This document shows, one piece after another, positions 8,754 to 16,872 of a stretch of 36,252 nucleotides of DNA. The stretch is from CAUSKK01 sp963532425 (GTDB lineage: Bacteria; Pseudomonadota; Gammaproteobacteria; Cardiobacteriales; Cardiobacteriaceae). Each line of letters begins with the position of its first letter. Position 1 is the first letter of the stretch. The stretch lies in the NCBI GenBank assembly GCA_963532425.1, contig CAUSKK010000020.1, positions 1-36,252 of the forward strand, read 5' to 3'. The notes below the pieces were generated by a model. The model had not been told where the DNA came from, ran no database searches, and saw only the letters and a list, made by a program, of their open reading frames with translations. The translations under genes and the position numbers were made by a program.

Positions 8754-10835
8754 TTAGAAGCTGTAGTTGAAGTTCAAACGCACATCACGGCCGACCTCGG
8801 CCAGGGTACTGCTGCCGGCGCGCTGGCTGTGGCTGCGGTAGTTTTTATTGAAGGCGTTATTGACGGAGAAATTGACGTTCAGGTTTTTACGCGGCTCCCA
8901 GTTGGCGTAGAAATCGCTGACGCCGTAGCCCGGCCGTTCGACGCGCTCGTCGCTGCCGGAGGAACCCCGAGAGGGATTGGTGTAGCCGCCGTTCTCGACG
9001 AAGCGACCGCGCCAGCCGATTTCCGTGTGAATGGGCTCAAATTGGTAGCTGGCCCGGGCCGTCCAGGTGCGGCCCACCGGAATGGCGGTGTAGTTGTTGT
9101 CGGCCACGGCGCCGTTGAGTTTGGGCTTGCTGTAGGCGACGCCGGCGCCCAGCTTCAGGCCCTCCCAGCGGTAGGTGGCGCCGAGCTCGTAGCCGCTGTT
9201 TTTTAGCTTGCCGCCGTTGAACATACGGTAGTAGGCATTGGGCTGGCCGGCGTTTTCCTGGGCGGTGCTGATGATACCCCGGGTGGTCTGCCAGAAATAG
9301 CTGCCCTCCAGGCTGAGCTGGTCGTTCCAGTTATAGTCGAAGCCGATTTCCGTGTTCTGAGCGCGCTCGGCCTTCAGGTTTTTATCGGCGCGAATGGCGC
9401 GGCCGTTGCCGAGCATGACCTCGTAGAGGCGCGGGCTGCGACTGGCGTAGTTGTGGCTAACGTTGAAGCTCAAATCCGGATTGACGTCGTAAATCAGGCC
9501 GATGCTGGGATTAAAGCGGCCGTGGGAGCGCTGGCTGGAGGTAGTGGTTTTGAAGTTAAAGTGGTCATAGCGCAGGCCGGTGGTCAGCGTAACCGGGTGG
9601 AAGCTCCAGATACCCTCGCCGTAGAGGCCAATATCGGTTTTGTTCTGGTTGCGGTAGGCGCCGGCGGCGCTGTTGCGCTGGCCGCTGGATTTACCCTCCT
9701 GATAGCGCCAGTTCACACCATATTTGAACAGGTGCGGCGTGTTGAAAGCGCTTTCTAGATTGAGGTTGCCGTTGTAGGTTTCGATGACGTGGTGGGCCTT
9801 CTCGTTGGGCTCGTCGCGCTTGATGGTCAGGCGGCCGATATTGGCGGTGGCCTTGTCGATGAAGCCCATGTTGCGGCCCTCGTACTCCAGATTGACGGTG
9901 TTCTGGGTGGCGATGCGATAGCGCGGGCTGTTGTTTTCGATGTTGGCCACGTAGCGGCCGTTTTTATCCTTGATGAGGTTGGTGCCGGCCTCGACGGTGT
10001 AGCCGAGTTTTTCCTGGGCCTCGGTGAGCTTGCCGTTGCGGGCCGTGAGCAGGGTCTGGGAGAAATCGAACTCCTCGCGCAGGGCCCGGACGCCGGAATC
10101 GCGCTCCTGGCGCAGGCTCAAATCGACGCGGTGGTCCTCATTAATATCGGCGCCAATCTTGGCGAGGATACCGCGCTGTTTCAGGCCGCTGTTGAGCACA
10201 TGCCGCTGGCCGAGCTGGTTGTGGTAGCCGTGGCCGCCCTGGTAGTCCTTGCGGTTGATGAAGTTGGTGGCGACCAGCCCATCGAAGGCACCGAATTTGC
10301 CGAAGCCGGTCAGGCCGAGCTGGTGGCCCTTGTTGGAGAAATAGCCGGCGCTGACCTTGCCGCCGGCGAGCTGGCCCTCCTGGAGCAGGTCGGAAGCGCT
10401 TAGGGTTTTGGCGACGATGGCCCCGGCGGTGGCGCCGATGCCGGCACTGGCCGAGCCGGTACCCTTCTGGACGCTGACGATTTTCACCAGGCTGGGGTCA
10501 AGCATGAAGCGGCCCTGGTGGTGGAACATCTGGGTGTCCGAATAGACGTTGTCCACCTTCAAATCCACCTGGTCCTGGCCGATGCCGCGAATGGTCAGCC
10601 ACTGGGAGGTGCCGTTGCCGCCGCCGAAGTTGATGGACGGTTCCTCGCGCAGGGCCCCGCGCAGGTCGCTGTCGGTGCGCTTGTCCAGGGTCTCGACGTT
10701 GACCACGTTGGTTTTATTTTTGGCACCCTCCTGGCCGATATTGACGTTGATGGCCTCCAGTTTGGTAACTTCCTGGGCCCCGACGGCGGCGCTGATGGCG
10801 AGGGTGAGGGTGGATAAAAGGTGTTTGGATTTCAT
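8754..10835 (-). CDS. TonB-dependent outer-membrane receptor
   Basis: A 693-residue outer-membrane barrel receptor. Signal peptide MKSKHLLSTLTLAISAAVGA is followed by a plug domain (about 40-170) containing LTIRGIGQ and a His-bearing loop MFHHQGRF. The barrel includes YASRSPRLYE...NLKAERAQNTEIG near 470-500, resembling the region around the FRAP/NPNL boxes of haem and siderophore receptors but not matching them exactly. The C-terminus ends NFNYSF with terminal Phe, as needed for BAM recognition. Direct neighbours are surface lipoprotein copy 2 downstream and the ABC importer beyond it, so a haem, siderophore or nickel/metal-chelate substrate is likely. The ribosome site upstream of ATG is weak. 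Transcription factor sites are not evident. Confidence 0.88.
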   Translation of the reverse strand: MKSKHLLSTLTLAISAAVGAQEVTKLEAINVNIGQEGAKNKTNVVNVETLDKRTDSDLRGALREEPSINFGGGNGTSQWLTIRGIGQDQVDLKVDNVYSDTQMFHHQGRFMLDPSLVKIVSVQKGTGSASAGIGATAGAIVAKTLSASDLLQEGQLAGGKVSAGYFSNKGHQLGLTGFGKFGAFDGLVATNFINRKDYQGGHGYHNQLGQRHVLNSGLKQRGILAKIGADINEDHRVDLSLRQERDSGVRALREEFDFSQTLLTARNGKLTEAQEKLGYTVEAGTNLIKDKNGRYVANIENNSPRYRIATQNTVNLEYEGRNMGFIDKATANIGRLTIKRDEPNEKAHHVIETYNGNLNLESAFNTPHLFKYGVNWRYQEGKSSGQRNSAAGAYRNQNKTDIGLYGEGIWSFHPVTLTTGLRYDHFNFKTTTSSQRSHGRFNPSIGLIYDVNPDLSFNVSHNYASRSPRLYEVMLGNGRAIRADKNLKAERAQNTEIGFDYNWNDQLSLEGSYFWQTTRGIISTAQENAGQPNAYYRMFNGGKLKNSGYELGATYRWEGLKLGAGVAYSKPKLNGAVADNNYTAIPVGRTWTARASYQFEPIHTEIGWRGRFVENGGYTNPSRGSSGSDERVERPGYGVSDFYANWEPRKNLNVNFSVNNAFNKNYRSHSQRAGSSTLAEVGRDVRLNFNYSF

Positions 10836-10869
10836 GGGAACGACTTAAGGGCTAAAAAAGAAGGCGCCT

Positions 10870-10875
10870 ATTCTA
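10870..10875 (-). promoter_or_regulatory. Candidate -10 of the TonB receptor gene
   Basis: TAGAAT on the minus strand lies 35-40 bases before the receptor ATG, within the AT-rich divergent region shared with the AEC permease. The AT-rich sequence upstream could hold a Fur or other metal-regulator site, but I cannot identify one by eye. Confidence 0.35.
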
Positions 10876-10984
10876 GCGAAGAAAACTAATTTAAATAAGA
10901 AAGTTTTTCATAAAGAGATTAGCCGGAATTAATTAAGCCATGAATGGCGCTTCGGCTATGCTTTTTTTATTTCGGAGAAATGCT

Positions 10985-11929
10985 TTGATTACGACGGCTT
11001 TACTCTTTTCCGCCAATGTCATCGTGCCCATTCTTGGCCTGCTGGCGCTGGGTTGGGTCCTCAATAAAACCGGCCAGCTGGAAAGCAATCTGGTGGCCGG
11101 ACTTAATTTATTGGTCTATCGCTATACTTTGCCGGCTTTATTATTTTTCAGCGTTATGAAAAGTAATGTGGCCATTGGCGCCCAGTGGCGATTAATTCTG
11201 GCCGGCTATATGGCCATTCTATTGCTCTACTTTTTTGCCACTTTTATGGCCAAACGCCATTTTCGCCCCTATGACCGGGGTGTTTTTGTTCAGGGCGTCT
11301 ACCGTTCTAACATGGCCATCGTCGGCCTGGCCCTGGTGCGCGGCGTCTACGGCGAGGGGGCCGTGGCCGTGGCGGCGGTCTTTGCCGGGGCCTCGTCGCT
11401 GCTGCTGAATGCCGTGGCCGTGGTCGCCCTGACCGAACACACCGGCAACAACGGCGGCTTCAATCGCGCCCTGCTGCTGAAAGTGCTGCAAAATCCGCTG
11501 ATTATCGCCCTGCTCATTGCCCTGCCGCTGAAGGGCCTGGGGGTAAAACTGCCGGAAATGGTGCTGCATTTCGGCGACTATCTCGCCAGCCTGACCCTGC
11601 CCCTGGCCCTGCTCTGCGCCGGCGCCACCTTTGACCTGCGCGGCGTCGATGGTGGCCGGGTGGTCTACTGGGCCTGTGCCGGCCGGCTACTGCTGGCGCC
11701 GCTGGTCTATGTGCTGGTGGGCCTGCTGCTCGGCTTCGACGGCGAAAATCTCGGCATTCTCTTCCTCATGGCCGCCACCCCGGCCGCCACCGCCGGCTAC
11801 ATCATGGCCAAGGCCATGCCCGGCAACAACGCCGTGGCCGCCGCCAACATCATCGCCCTGAGCAATGTGGGTTCGCTGCTGGTGGTGGGCCTGGGCATCT
11901 CCTTCTTTCCGGCGCTGGGTTGGGTTTAG
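10985..11929 (+). CDS. AEC-family permease (auxin efflux carrier/malonate-type)
   Basis: A 314-residue integral membrane protein with about ten hydrophobic segments in two five-helix halves, beginning ANVIVPILGLLALGWVLNKTGQL, the usual AEC opening. Conserved small-residue-rich helices (QGVYRSNMAIVGLAL; NPLIIALLIALPL; MAATPAATAGYIMAKA) match the family, which exports or imports small organic acids and amino acids. I choose the TTG at 10985 because GGAG lies seven bases upstream and the family begins at this point; the in-frame ATG at 10940 would add 15 residues unlike the family. It is divergent from the TonB receptor. Substrate unknown. Confidence 0.8.
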   Translation: MITTALLFSANVIVPILGLLALGWVLNKTGQLESNLVAGLNLLVYRYTLPALLFFSVMKSNVAIGAQWRLILAGYMAILLLYFFATFMAKRHFRPYDRGVFVQGVYRSNMAIVGLALVRGVYGEGAVAVAAVFAGASSLLLNAVAVVALTEHTGNNGGFNRALLLKVLQNPLIIALLIALPLKGLGVKLPEMVLHFGDYLASLTLPLALLCAGATFDLRGVDGGRVVYWACAGRLLLAPLVYVLVGLLLGFDGENLGILFLMAATPAATAGYIMAKAMPGNNAVAAANIIALSNVGSLLVVGLGISFFPALGWV

Positions 11930-12026
11930 GGCTTTTACAGGTTAGTGCTAGAAAAAACTCCAAGAATTCAGTCCGGTAAAAATTTTTTAAATTGCCCGGT
12001 TGGAATTCTTTGTTAGGCTAATTTTC

Positions 12027-12052
12027 GGAAGGAGCTAAATCCGGCTCCTTCC
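12027..12052 (+). promoter_or_regulatory. Conserved leader hairpin of lipoprotein copy 3
   Basis: GGAAGGAGC, loop TAAATCCG, GCTCCTTCC form a 9-bp stem ending 12 bases before the AAGGA ribosome site. It covaries with the copy 2 hairpin. It may control stability or translation of the lipoprotein mRNA, or mark the transcription start; function is unproven. Confidence 0.65.
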
Positions 12053-12077
12053 TTTGTTCAACCGTAAGGATAGAAAA

Positions 12078-13592
12078 ATGAAAAAGCTCATTCCCGCCAG
12101 CCTAACCCTCGCCCTGCTCAGCGCCTGTGGCAGCAACGATTCTTCTCCAACGGCCAGCACCGCCGGCCTCCGCCCCGCCAGCGGTGCCAGCGCTGTGCTG
12201 GGTCAGCCGCTAAACCCCGAAATTCACCCCGCCGATATTCCGCCAACACGCCGCAATATCGTGATTGACCTGACCAGCGTCTATAAGCCCGCCGGGAACG
12301 GTAAACCCATGCGCTTCAATATGGGTCAGCTTGATACCCCCGGCGAATTTGTCTATGAGCTGGTACCGGAGCCGCTCGCCCCGGAAAAAACGGCGCAGCA
12401 AAATCTGCGGGCCGCGAACAATACGGAACGTTTCCAGCGCGGCCTGGCCGAACTGCCGGATGCGGGTAAAAGTGGCCGCTTTTTTGAGGCCGAAGCGCTT
12501 CGCTTTGCCTTTGAGCTGGACAGCTGGCGCCATAAGACCAACGACCATAACTTTGAAATTCTCCTGAAGCGGCGCAGTGATTTGCTCAAGAGCAAGGGCA
12601 TTAGCTACCAATATGCCTCGGGCTTCCAGATGACCGAGGGCCAGGCCTGGCAGCAGTGGGCCAACGACCCCGAGGCCCAGAAAGAGCTGCTCGACCGGGG
12701 TGCGGTGGCCATGGGCATCAGCTCCTACACCAATCCCCAGACCGGTCAGCGCACCTGGGTGCGGCTCATCAACCACAATCCCCAATTTAATTTGGAGGAC
12801 CGCAATATTACGGGGAACGTGGTGCCGCTGCGCTTCTGGGAACGGGTGAGCTGGAAAAATGGCAACGAGGAAATCAACCAGACTCTTAATGAGTTGCTTG
12901 CCAAGGGCGAACATTTCAGCCTCGACGGCGACCAGCGCGACATTCCCAAGCGGGATAAAAAGCCCGGCCAGGTGGTGGTCTATAACGGCTTCTTTCGTCT
13001 AGAGGAACCCCATCGCACCCGCTCTTTCCTTATTGTTGACCCCACCAGCAAAAATCCCCTGTCCAAGGAGCAAAAACCCTTTGGCTGGAACTATCAAACC
13101 ATCGGCAAGGCCTGGAGCAGCGGCGTAGTAACGCCGGGCAGTGCCAACTTCTTTAACCTGGGCCGGGCCACCGGCTATCCCAGCGTAGAACCTGGCTTCC
13201 GCGCCACCTACCGGGGCCAGGCCTTTGCCACCACGCCGGGCAATGCCGAGGCCCTCGCCGATGTGCTGGCCCAGGTGTACGATAAAAAAATGGACCTGAC
13301 CGTCAGCAATATCAGCACCGGTGGTAGTCTCGTCAGCCCTGGTAGTGGCTGGGGTAAAGATGAGCGCTGGTTCCCCAATGCCCGTTTCACCGACCAGCTC
13401 ACCTGGAACGACCAGAACCGGCGCTTTGAGGGTGATATTCCCGGCAATAATGCGACCTTCTACGGCCCCAACGGTGCGGAAATCGGCGGCCAATTTAACC
13501 GACCCGTTGAACAGCGGCTGGAATGGTGGGACCCCAAAGCCTGGACCGACGATTATTTTCGCGGTGCCTATGGTGCGGTGCGGGTGGAATAA
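12078..13592 (+). CDS. Surface lipoprotein paralogue, copy 3, without tether
   Basis: A 504-residue lipoprotein, start at 12078 (MKKLIPASLTLALLSAC) with AAGGA eight bases upstream. Lipobox LSAC. A short linker of ~45 residues replaces the long Pro-rich tether of copy 2, after which RRNIVIDLTSVYKP opens the shared domain. The central block (KSKGISYQYASGFQ to NPQFNLEDRNITGN) is nearly identical to copy 2, while the stretch around residues 290-370 (FFRLEEPHRTRSFLIV, KNPLSKEQKPFGW) is specific. The C-terminus EWWDPKAWTDDYFRGAYG follows copy 1. TbpB-like barrel signature FYGPNGAEIGGQF is present. The gene lies in opposite orientation to copy 2, so the two form long inverted repeats around the receptor and AEC genes. 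Its ligand is unknown. Confidence 0.75.
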   Translation: MKKLIPASLTLALLSACGSNDSSPTASTAGLRPASGASAVLGQPLNPEIHPADIPPTRRNIVIDLTSVYKPAGNGKPMRFNMGQLDTPGEFVYELVPEPLAPEKTAQQNLRAANNTERFQRGLAELPDAGKSGRFFEAEALRFAFELDSWRHKTNDHNFEILLKRRSDLLKSKGISYQYASGFQMTEGQAWQQWANDPEAQKELLDRGAVAMGISSYTNPQTGQRTWVRLINHNPQFNLEDRNITGNVVPLRFWERVSWKNGNEEINQTLNELLAKGEHFSLDGDQRDIPKRDKKPGQVVVYNGFFRLEEPHRTRSFLIVDPTSKNPLSKEQKPFGWNYQTIGKAWSSGVVTPGSANFFNLGRATGYPSVEPGFRATYRGQAFATTPGNAEALADVLAQVYDKKMDLTVSNISTGGSLVSPGSGWGKDERWFPNARFTDQLTWNDQNRRFEGDIPGNNATFYGPNGAEIGGQFNRPVEQRLEWWDPKAWTDDYFRGAYGAVRVE

Positions 13593-13608
13593 CCCCCGCC
13601 CCCAGCGA

Positions 13609-13636
13609 AGCGCTTCCTCCGGGGAGCGCTTTTTTT
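13609..13636 (+). terminator. Intrinsic terminator of lipoprotein copy 3
   Basis: Same structure and nearly the same sequence as the terminator of copy 1: AGCGCT arms extended by CC/GG, then seven T residues. Homology to the copy 1 downstream region continues for about 85 bp past the stop codon. Confidence 0.8.
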
Positions 13637-13860
13637 ATGGCCAGGCATGGAGCTTTTAGGGGGAAGCGCTTCGGTTTGCTGAACCCGAGGAACGAAGCGC
13701 TTCCCTCCGCTCGTCCCCTTCCCCGGCCCAAGAAGGGAGCGCTTTATTTCTAAAGGCTGGAGCGACCGAAGCGCTTCGCTAGAAAAAGTCCGTTGGGAGT
13801 GAAGCGCTTCGCTGACTGACTAGGAAAACCGAAGCGCTTCGGCCCCGGCGGCCCAATAGG

Positions 13861-14035
13861 GAAGCGCTTCCTTTTCCTGTGCTTAGAACCGGGCTAGGGT
13901 TTCTCTCTCTCCCGAGGTCGAAGCGCTTCCCTCTGCTTGAACCCTGCTACTGGCCTGGTCTAAGCGCTTTGCTAATCATTTGGTTAGAACGAAGCGCTTC
14001 CTTGGGAATTGGCCCCGGCCCGACCGAAGCGCTTC
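13861..14035 (+). repeat. Array block found inverted in array 3
   Basis: Five palindromes with centre-to-centre distances 59, 41, 30 and 35 bp, plus the intervening sequence (for example GAACCCTGCTACTGGCC), match the reverse complement of 22120-22293, whose distances are 59, 41, 29 and 35. Confidence 0.85.
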
Positions 14036-14510
14036 GGCCGGTAGGAAAGCAACCGTGGGGGAATTCGGGCCGGGTCTGAAATGGATAAGGGGGAGCGCTT
14101 CAATCTCGGCAAATGGATTTTTAGCGGACCAGATTCAGGGGAAGCGCTTCGGGCTAAGCAGCCAATGAATGGGGAAGCGCTCCCGTTTGAAAAACCACAC
14201 CCAGAACGAAGCGCTTCGGCCTTCTGATAGAGAAAGGCCTGGGTAGAGTCCGCCACTCAGATGGCAGGAAGCGCTTTTTTTTGAATAGGTCAGGGAAAGC
14301 GCTTCGACCAATGAAGCCAGCCGCCCCGGCCCGTTGGAAAAGGGGGGAGGGCGGAGAGGAAGCGCTTTACCTTTGAAAGCTGGTTTAAATCCCACCGCCT
14401 GGAACCGAGGAAGCGCTTCGATAGTTCGTTTTTGGTGAATCGCTTCCCGCCAGAGAAGGCGTTTTCAGCGAAGCGCTTCGGTTTAAATGGCCGGTGCAGC
14501 TTTAGCTCGG

Positions 14511-14630
14511 CAAGTGTCGCAAAGCGAACACTTGGTGAACCGAAGGTCAGCAGGTGTGCCGCAGAGCGAACACTTGGTGAACCGTAGGTCAGCAGGTGTG
14601 CCGCAGAGCAAACACCTGATGAATTTTGGG
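14511..14630. repeat. 42-bp tandem repeat copying the 3' end of rlmKL
   Basis: On the minus strand the last codons of rlmKL, HQVFALRHTC-stop, are repeated twice more downstream in the same frame with a 42-bp (14-codon) period; the outermost copy is 2 bp shorter and degenerate. Each unit boundary can form a hairpin: CAAGTGT/ACACTTG in one and CAGGTGT/ACACCTG in another, a compensatory pair. Confidence 0.85.
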
Positions 14631-16727
14631 CCGCCGCTGGAAATCAAAATCCAGCATCGTCGCGCTGATATTTTCCACGGCGAAGCGCTCCCCCAGGGCC
14701 GGGGCCAGCTTGAAGCGCTGGTAGTTGTTGGAGAAATAGAGCGTGCCGCCCGGGGCCAGCCGGGCCATCGCCCCTTCGATGAGCCGTTCATGGTCGCGCT
14801 GGACGTCGAAGGTCTGGGCGCGCTGTTTGCTGTTGGAGAAGGTCGGCGGGTCGCAGACGATGAGGTCAAATTGACTGGTGCCGCCGGCGAGGAATTCCAG
14901 CACGTCGGCGCGAACCAGCCGGTGGCGGTCGTCGAGGCCGTTCAGCTCAAAATTACGCCGGGCCCAGTCCAGATAGGTGGCCGAGGCGTCCACGCTGGTG
15001 CTGTGCAGCGCCCCGCCCAGGGCCGCCTGGACGCTGAAGCTGCTGGTGTAGGCGAAGAGATTGAGGAAGCGCTTCCCGGCGGCGCTGTTGTGAATGTGGC
15101 GGCGCAGGGGCCGGTGGTCGAGGAACAGGCCGGTATCCAGGTAATCGTGCAGATTGACCCAGAAGCGGGCGGCGCCCTCCTGTACCGTGCTGAAGGCCCC
15201 GGCCACGCCCCGGCGTTCGTACTGGCTTTTGCCGCTCTGGCGCTGGCGCGTCTTCAGGCTGACCTGCTCCGGATTCAGGCCCAGCACCTCCGGCGCCAGG
15301 CGCAGCACGTCCAAGAGCCGCTCCCGGGCCTTCTCCGGCCGCACCGTCGGCGGCGGCGCATACTCCTGAATGTGGAGCTGGTCGCCGTAGATATCGACGG
15401 CCACGGCATATTCGGGCATGTCCTGGTCGTAGACCCGATAGGCATCGGTGTTCAGGGCGGCGGCCAGGGGCTGATATTTCTTGAAATTCTTGCGCAGCCG
15501 GTTGGCAAACATGCGCGCCTGTTCGCTGCGCTCGCTATTAACCGGCGCTGCGCCCGGCTCCTCGCGCTGGGCGGCCCGGTCGAAGCAGGCGATTTCCACG
15601 TCGAGGCCGCCGTTGCTGGCCTTGTAGCTGCGGCTCCGTTGCAGCTGGAGCCGGCGCAGCAGGTCGGCATTGCTGCTGATGACGGTCAGCTGCCAGTCCG
15701 GCGGGAAGGTTTTGAAGGCGGCGCCGAGCTGTTCATAGGTGGGCAGCAGCGTTACCAGCGTGCCGAGCCGTTCGCCGTAGGGCGGATTGCAGACCAGATT
15801 GCCGCGCGGGCCGTAGCCCTTAACCCAGTTCAACGCCGCCAGCGGGCGCACCTCCAGATGCAGACAGTGGTCGAGGCTGAGCCGGGCGGCGTTCTGGCGG
15901 GCGGCGTGAATGGCGTCGCGGTCGGCGTCATAGCCCCAGACCTTCAAATCCAGCCGGTTCAGGCCGATTTCGCGCCGCTCCTGGGCCTCGGTGAGAAGCC
16001 GTTTCCACAGGGCCGGGGTGTGCTGCTGCCAGGCGCTGAAACCGAAGCGCTGCCGGCCGAGGCCGGGGGCGATGTCCGCCGCCATCTGCAGGGCCTCCAG
16101 CAGCAGGGTGCCGGAGCCGCAGAGCGGGTCGATGAGATTGGCCCCGGCCGCCGCCCGCTCCGGCCACTGGCTGCGGTAGAGCAGCGCGGCGGCGAGATTT
16201 TCCTTCAGCGGCGCCGCCCCCTGGGCCTGGCGGTAGCCGCGCTGGTGCAGCCCGTCGCCGGCCAAATCCAGCGCCACCGACAGTTCGCCCCGGCGCAGAT
16301 GCACGGCCACCAGCACATCGGGGTTCTTGCTGTCCACGTCCGGCCGCCGCTTGTACCTTTCGCGCAGCCGGTCGGCGATGGCGTCCTTGCATTTGAGGGC
16401 GCCGAACTGGCTGTTGTTGATGCCGGCGCCGCTGCCGTTGAAGCTGACAGCAAAGGTGGTGTCGATGAAGAGGTGCTCCTCCCAGGCCACGGTTTTCACC
16501 AGCGCATAAATATCGTCCGGATTGGCCACCGGCCCGCGCGCCAGCGGCAGCAGCACCCGGCTGGCCACCCGCGACCAGAGACAGACCCGGTAGGCCTGTT
16601 CCACCGTGCCCGTGGCCTGCACCACCGCCGTGCCAATTTTGATGTTGTCCAAACCCAGCGTGGCCAACTCGCCGGCCAACACCTGCTCACAGCCCTGCGC
16701 ACAGGGAAAAACCAGTGCCTGTTCCAT
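14589..16727 (-). CDS. rlmKL: 23S rRNA (guanine) methyltransferase RlmKL, bifunctional
   Basis: A 712-residue fusion enzyme that makes m2G2445 (N-terminal RlmL half) and m7G2069 (C-terminal RlmK half) in 23S rRNA during 50S assembly. The N-terminal THUMP region is followed by DPLCGSGT (about residue 200, SAM site) and NPPYGER (about 313, catalytic). The C-terminal Rossmann methyltransferase has FLNLFAYTSSFSVQAA (about 554) and VCDPPTFSNSK (about 625). GGAG precedes the ATG. Length matches the gammaproteobacterial fusion. The final residues VFALRHTC are part of a unit repeated behind the stop (see 14511-14630). It is divergent from the cupredoxin gene. Confidence 0.95.
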   Translation of the reverse strand: MEQALVFPCAQGCEQVLAGELATLGLDNIKIGTAVVQATGTVEQAYRVCLWSRVASRVLLPLARGPVANPDDIYALVKTVAWEEHLFIDTTFAVSFNGSGAGINNSQFGALKCKDAIADRLRERYKRRPDVDSKNPDVLVAVHLRRGELSVALDLAGDGLHQRGYRQAQGAAPLKENLAAALLYRSQWPERAAAGANLIDPLCGSGTLLLEALQMAADIAPGLGRQRFGFSAWQQHTPALWKRLLTEAQERREIGLNRLDLKVWGYDADRDAIHAARQNAARLSLDHCLHLEVRPLAALNWVKGYGPRGNLVCNPPYGERLGTLVTLLPTYEQLGAAFKTFPPDWQLTVISSNADLLRRLQLQRSRSYKASNGGLDVEIACFDRAAQREEPGAAPVNSERSEQARMFANRLRKNFKKYQPLAAALNTDAYRVYDQDMPEYAVAVDIYGDQLHIQEYAPPPTVRPEKARERLLDVLRLAPEVLGLNPEQVSLKTRQRQSGKSQYERRGVAGAFSTVQEGAARFWVNLHDYLDTGLFLDHRPLRRHIHNSAAGKRFLNLFAYTSSFSVQAALGGALHSTSVDASATYLDWARRNFELNGLDDRHRLVRADVLEFLAGGTSQFDLIVCDPPTFSNSKQRAQTFDVQRDHERLIEGAMARLAPGGTLYFSNNYQRFKLAPALGERFAVENISATMLDFDFQRRPKIHQVFALRHTC

Positions 16728-16763
16728 GTTTTCCGCTCCTCCGGGGGGAAATGAAAAGGCCGC

Positions 16764-16769
16764 ATTATA
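16764..16769 (-). promoter_or_regulatory. -10 element of rlmKL
   Basis: A perfect TATAAT on the minus strand, ~40 bases before the rlmKL ATG; no clear -35. It lies just beside the oppositely directed cupredoxin promoter. Confidence 0.5.
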
Positions 16770-16781
16770 AAAGTCCGTCCC

Positions 16782-16809
16782 TTGAAACTATGGCTTTTCG
16801 GTATAAAAT
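16782..16809 (+). promoter_or_regulatory. Sigma-70-like promoter of the azurin-like gene
   Basis: TTGAAA (16782-16787) and TAAAAT (16804-16809) are separated by 16 bases, about 65 bases before the ATG. Confidence 0.55.
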
Positions 16810-16872
16810 GCGCCCCACAGGAAGCCGAGGGCTTCTTGACCCTCCCAATCAACTTTTTAAGGATTGTTTCTT

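Larger units (their letters stand above)
13607..14479. repeat. Palindrome array 2 (GAAGCGCTTC, about 14 exact copies)
   Basis: Non-coding stretch between lipoprotein copy 3 and rlmKL with about 14 exact palindromes and several variants (CTAAGCGCTTTG, GAAAGCGCTTCG, GAAGCGCTTTTT). No gene is credible here. One internal block (13861-14035) has an inverted relative in array 3. Confidence 0.9.

Noticed and set aside
10836..10984. A Fur box in the TonB receptor/AEC divergent region
   Set aside because: The region is AT-rich, but I could not find a convincing 19-bp inverted repeat of the Fur type; a matrix search would decide.
12054..12077. Upstream in-frame ATG (MFNRKDRK) as start of lipoprotein copies 2 and 3
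   Set aside because: It would put charged residues before the signal peptide and lies at the hairpin edge without a ribosome site; the MKK start has AAGGA at the proper distance.
13607..14479. Integron attC sites or an insertion sequence
   Set aside because: No integrase, transposase, target-site duplication or attC-like paired boxes; the only shared element is the short palindrome and its modules.
14487..16754. A 755-codon open frame opposite rlmKL, and similar long frames opposite parE, topA, fmt and ntrY
   Set aside because: High G+C third positions of the true genes suppress stops on the opposite strand; the true genes have full motif sets, the opposite frames none.
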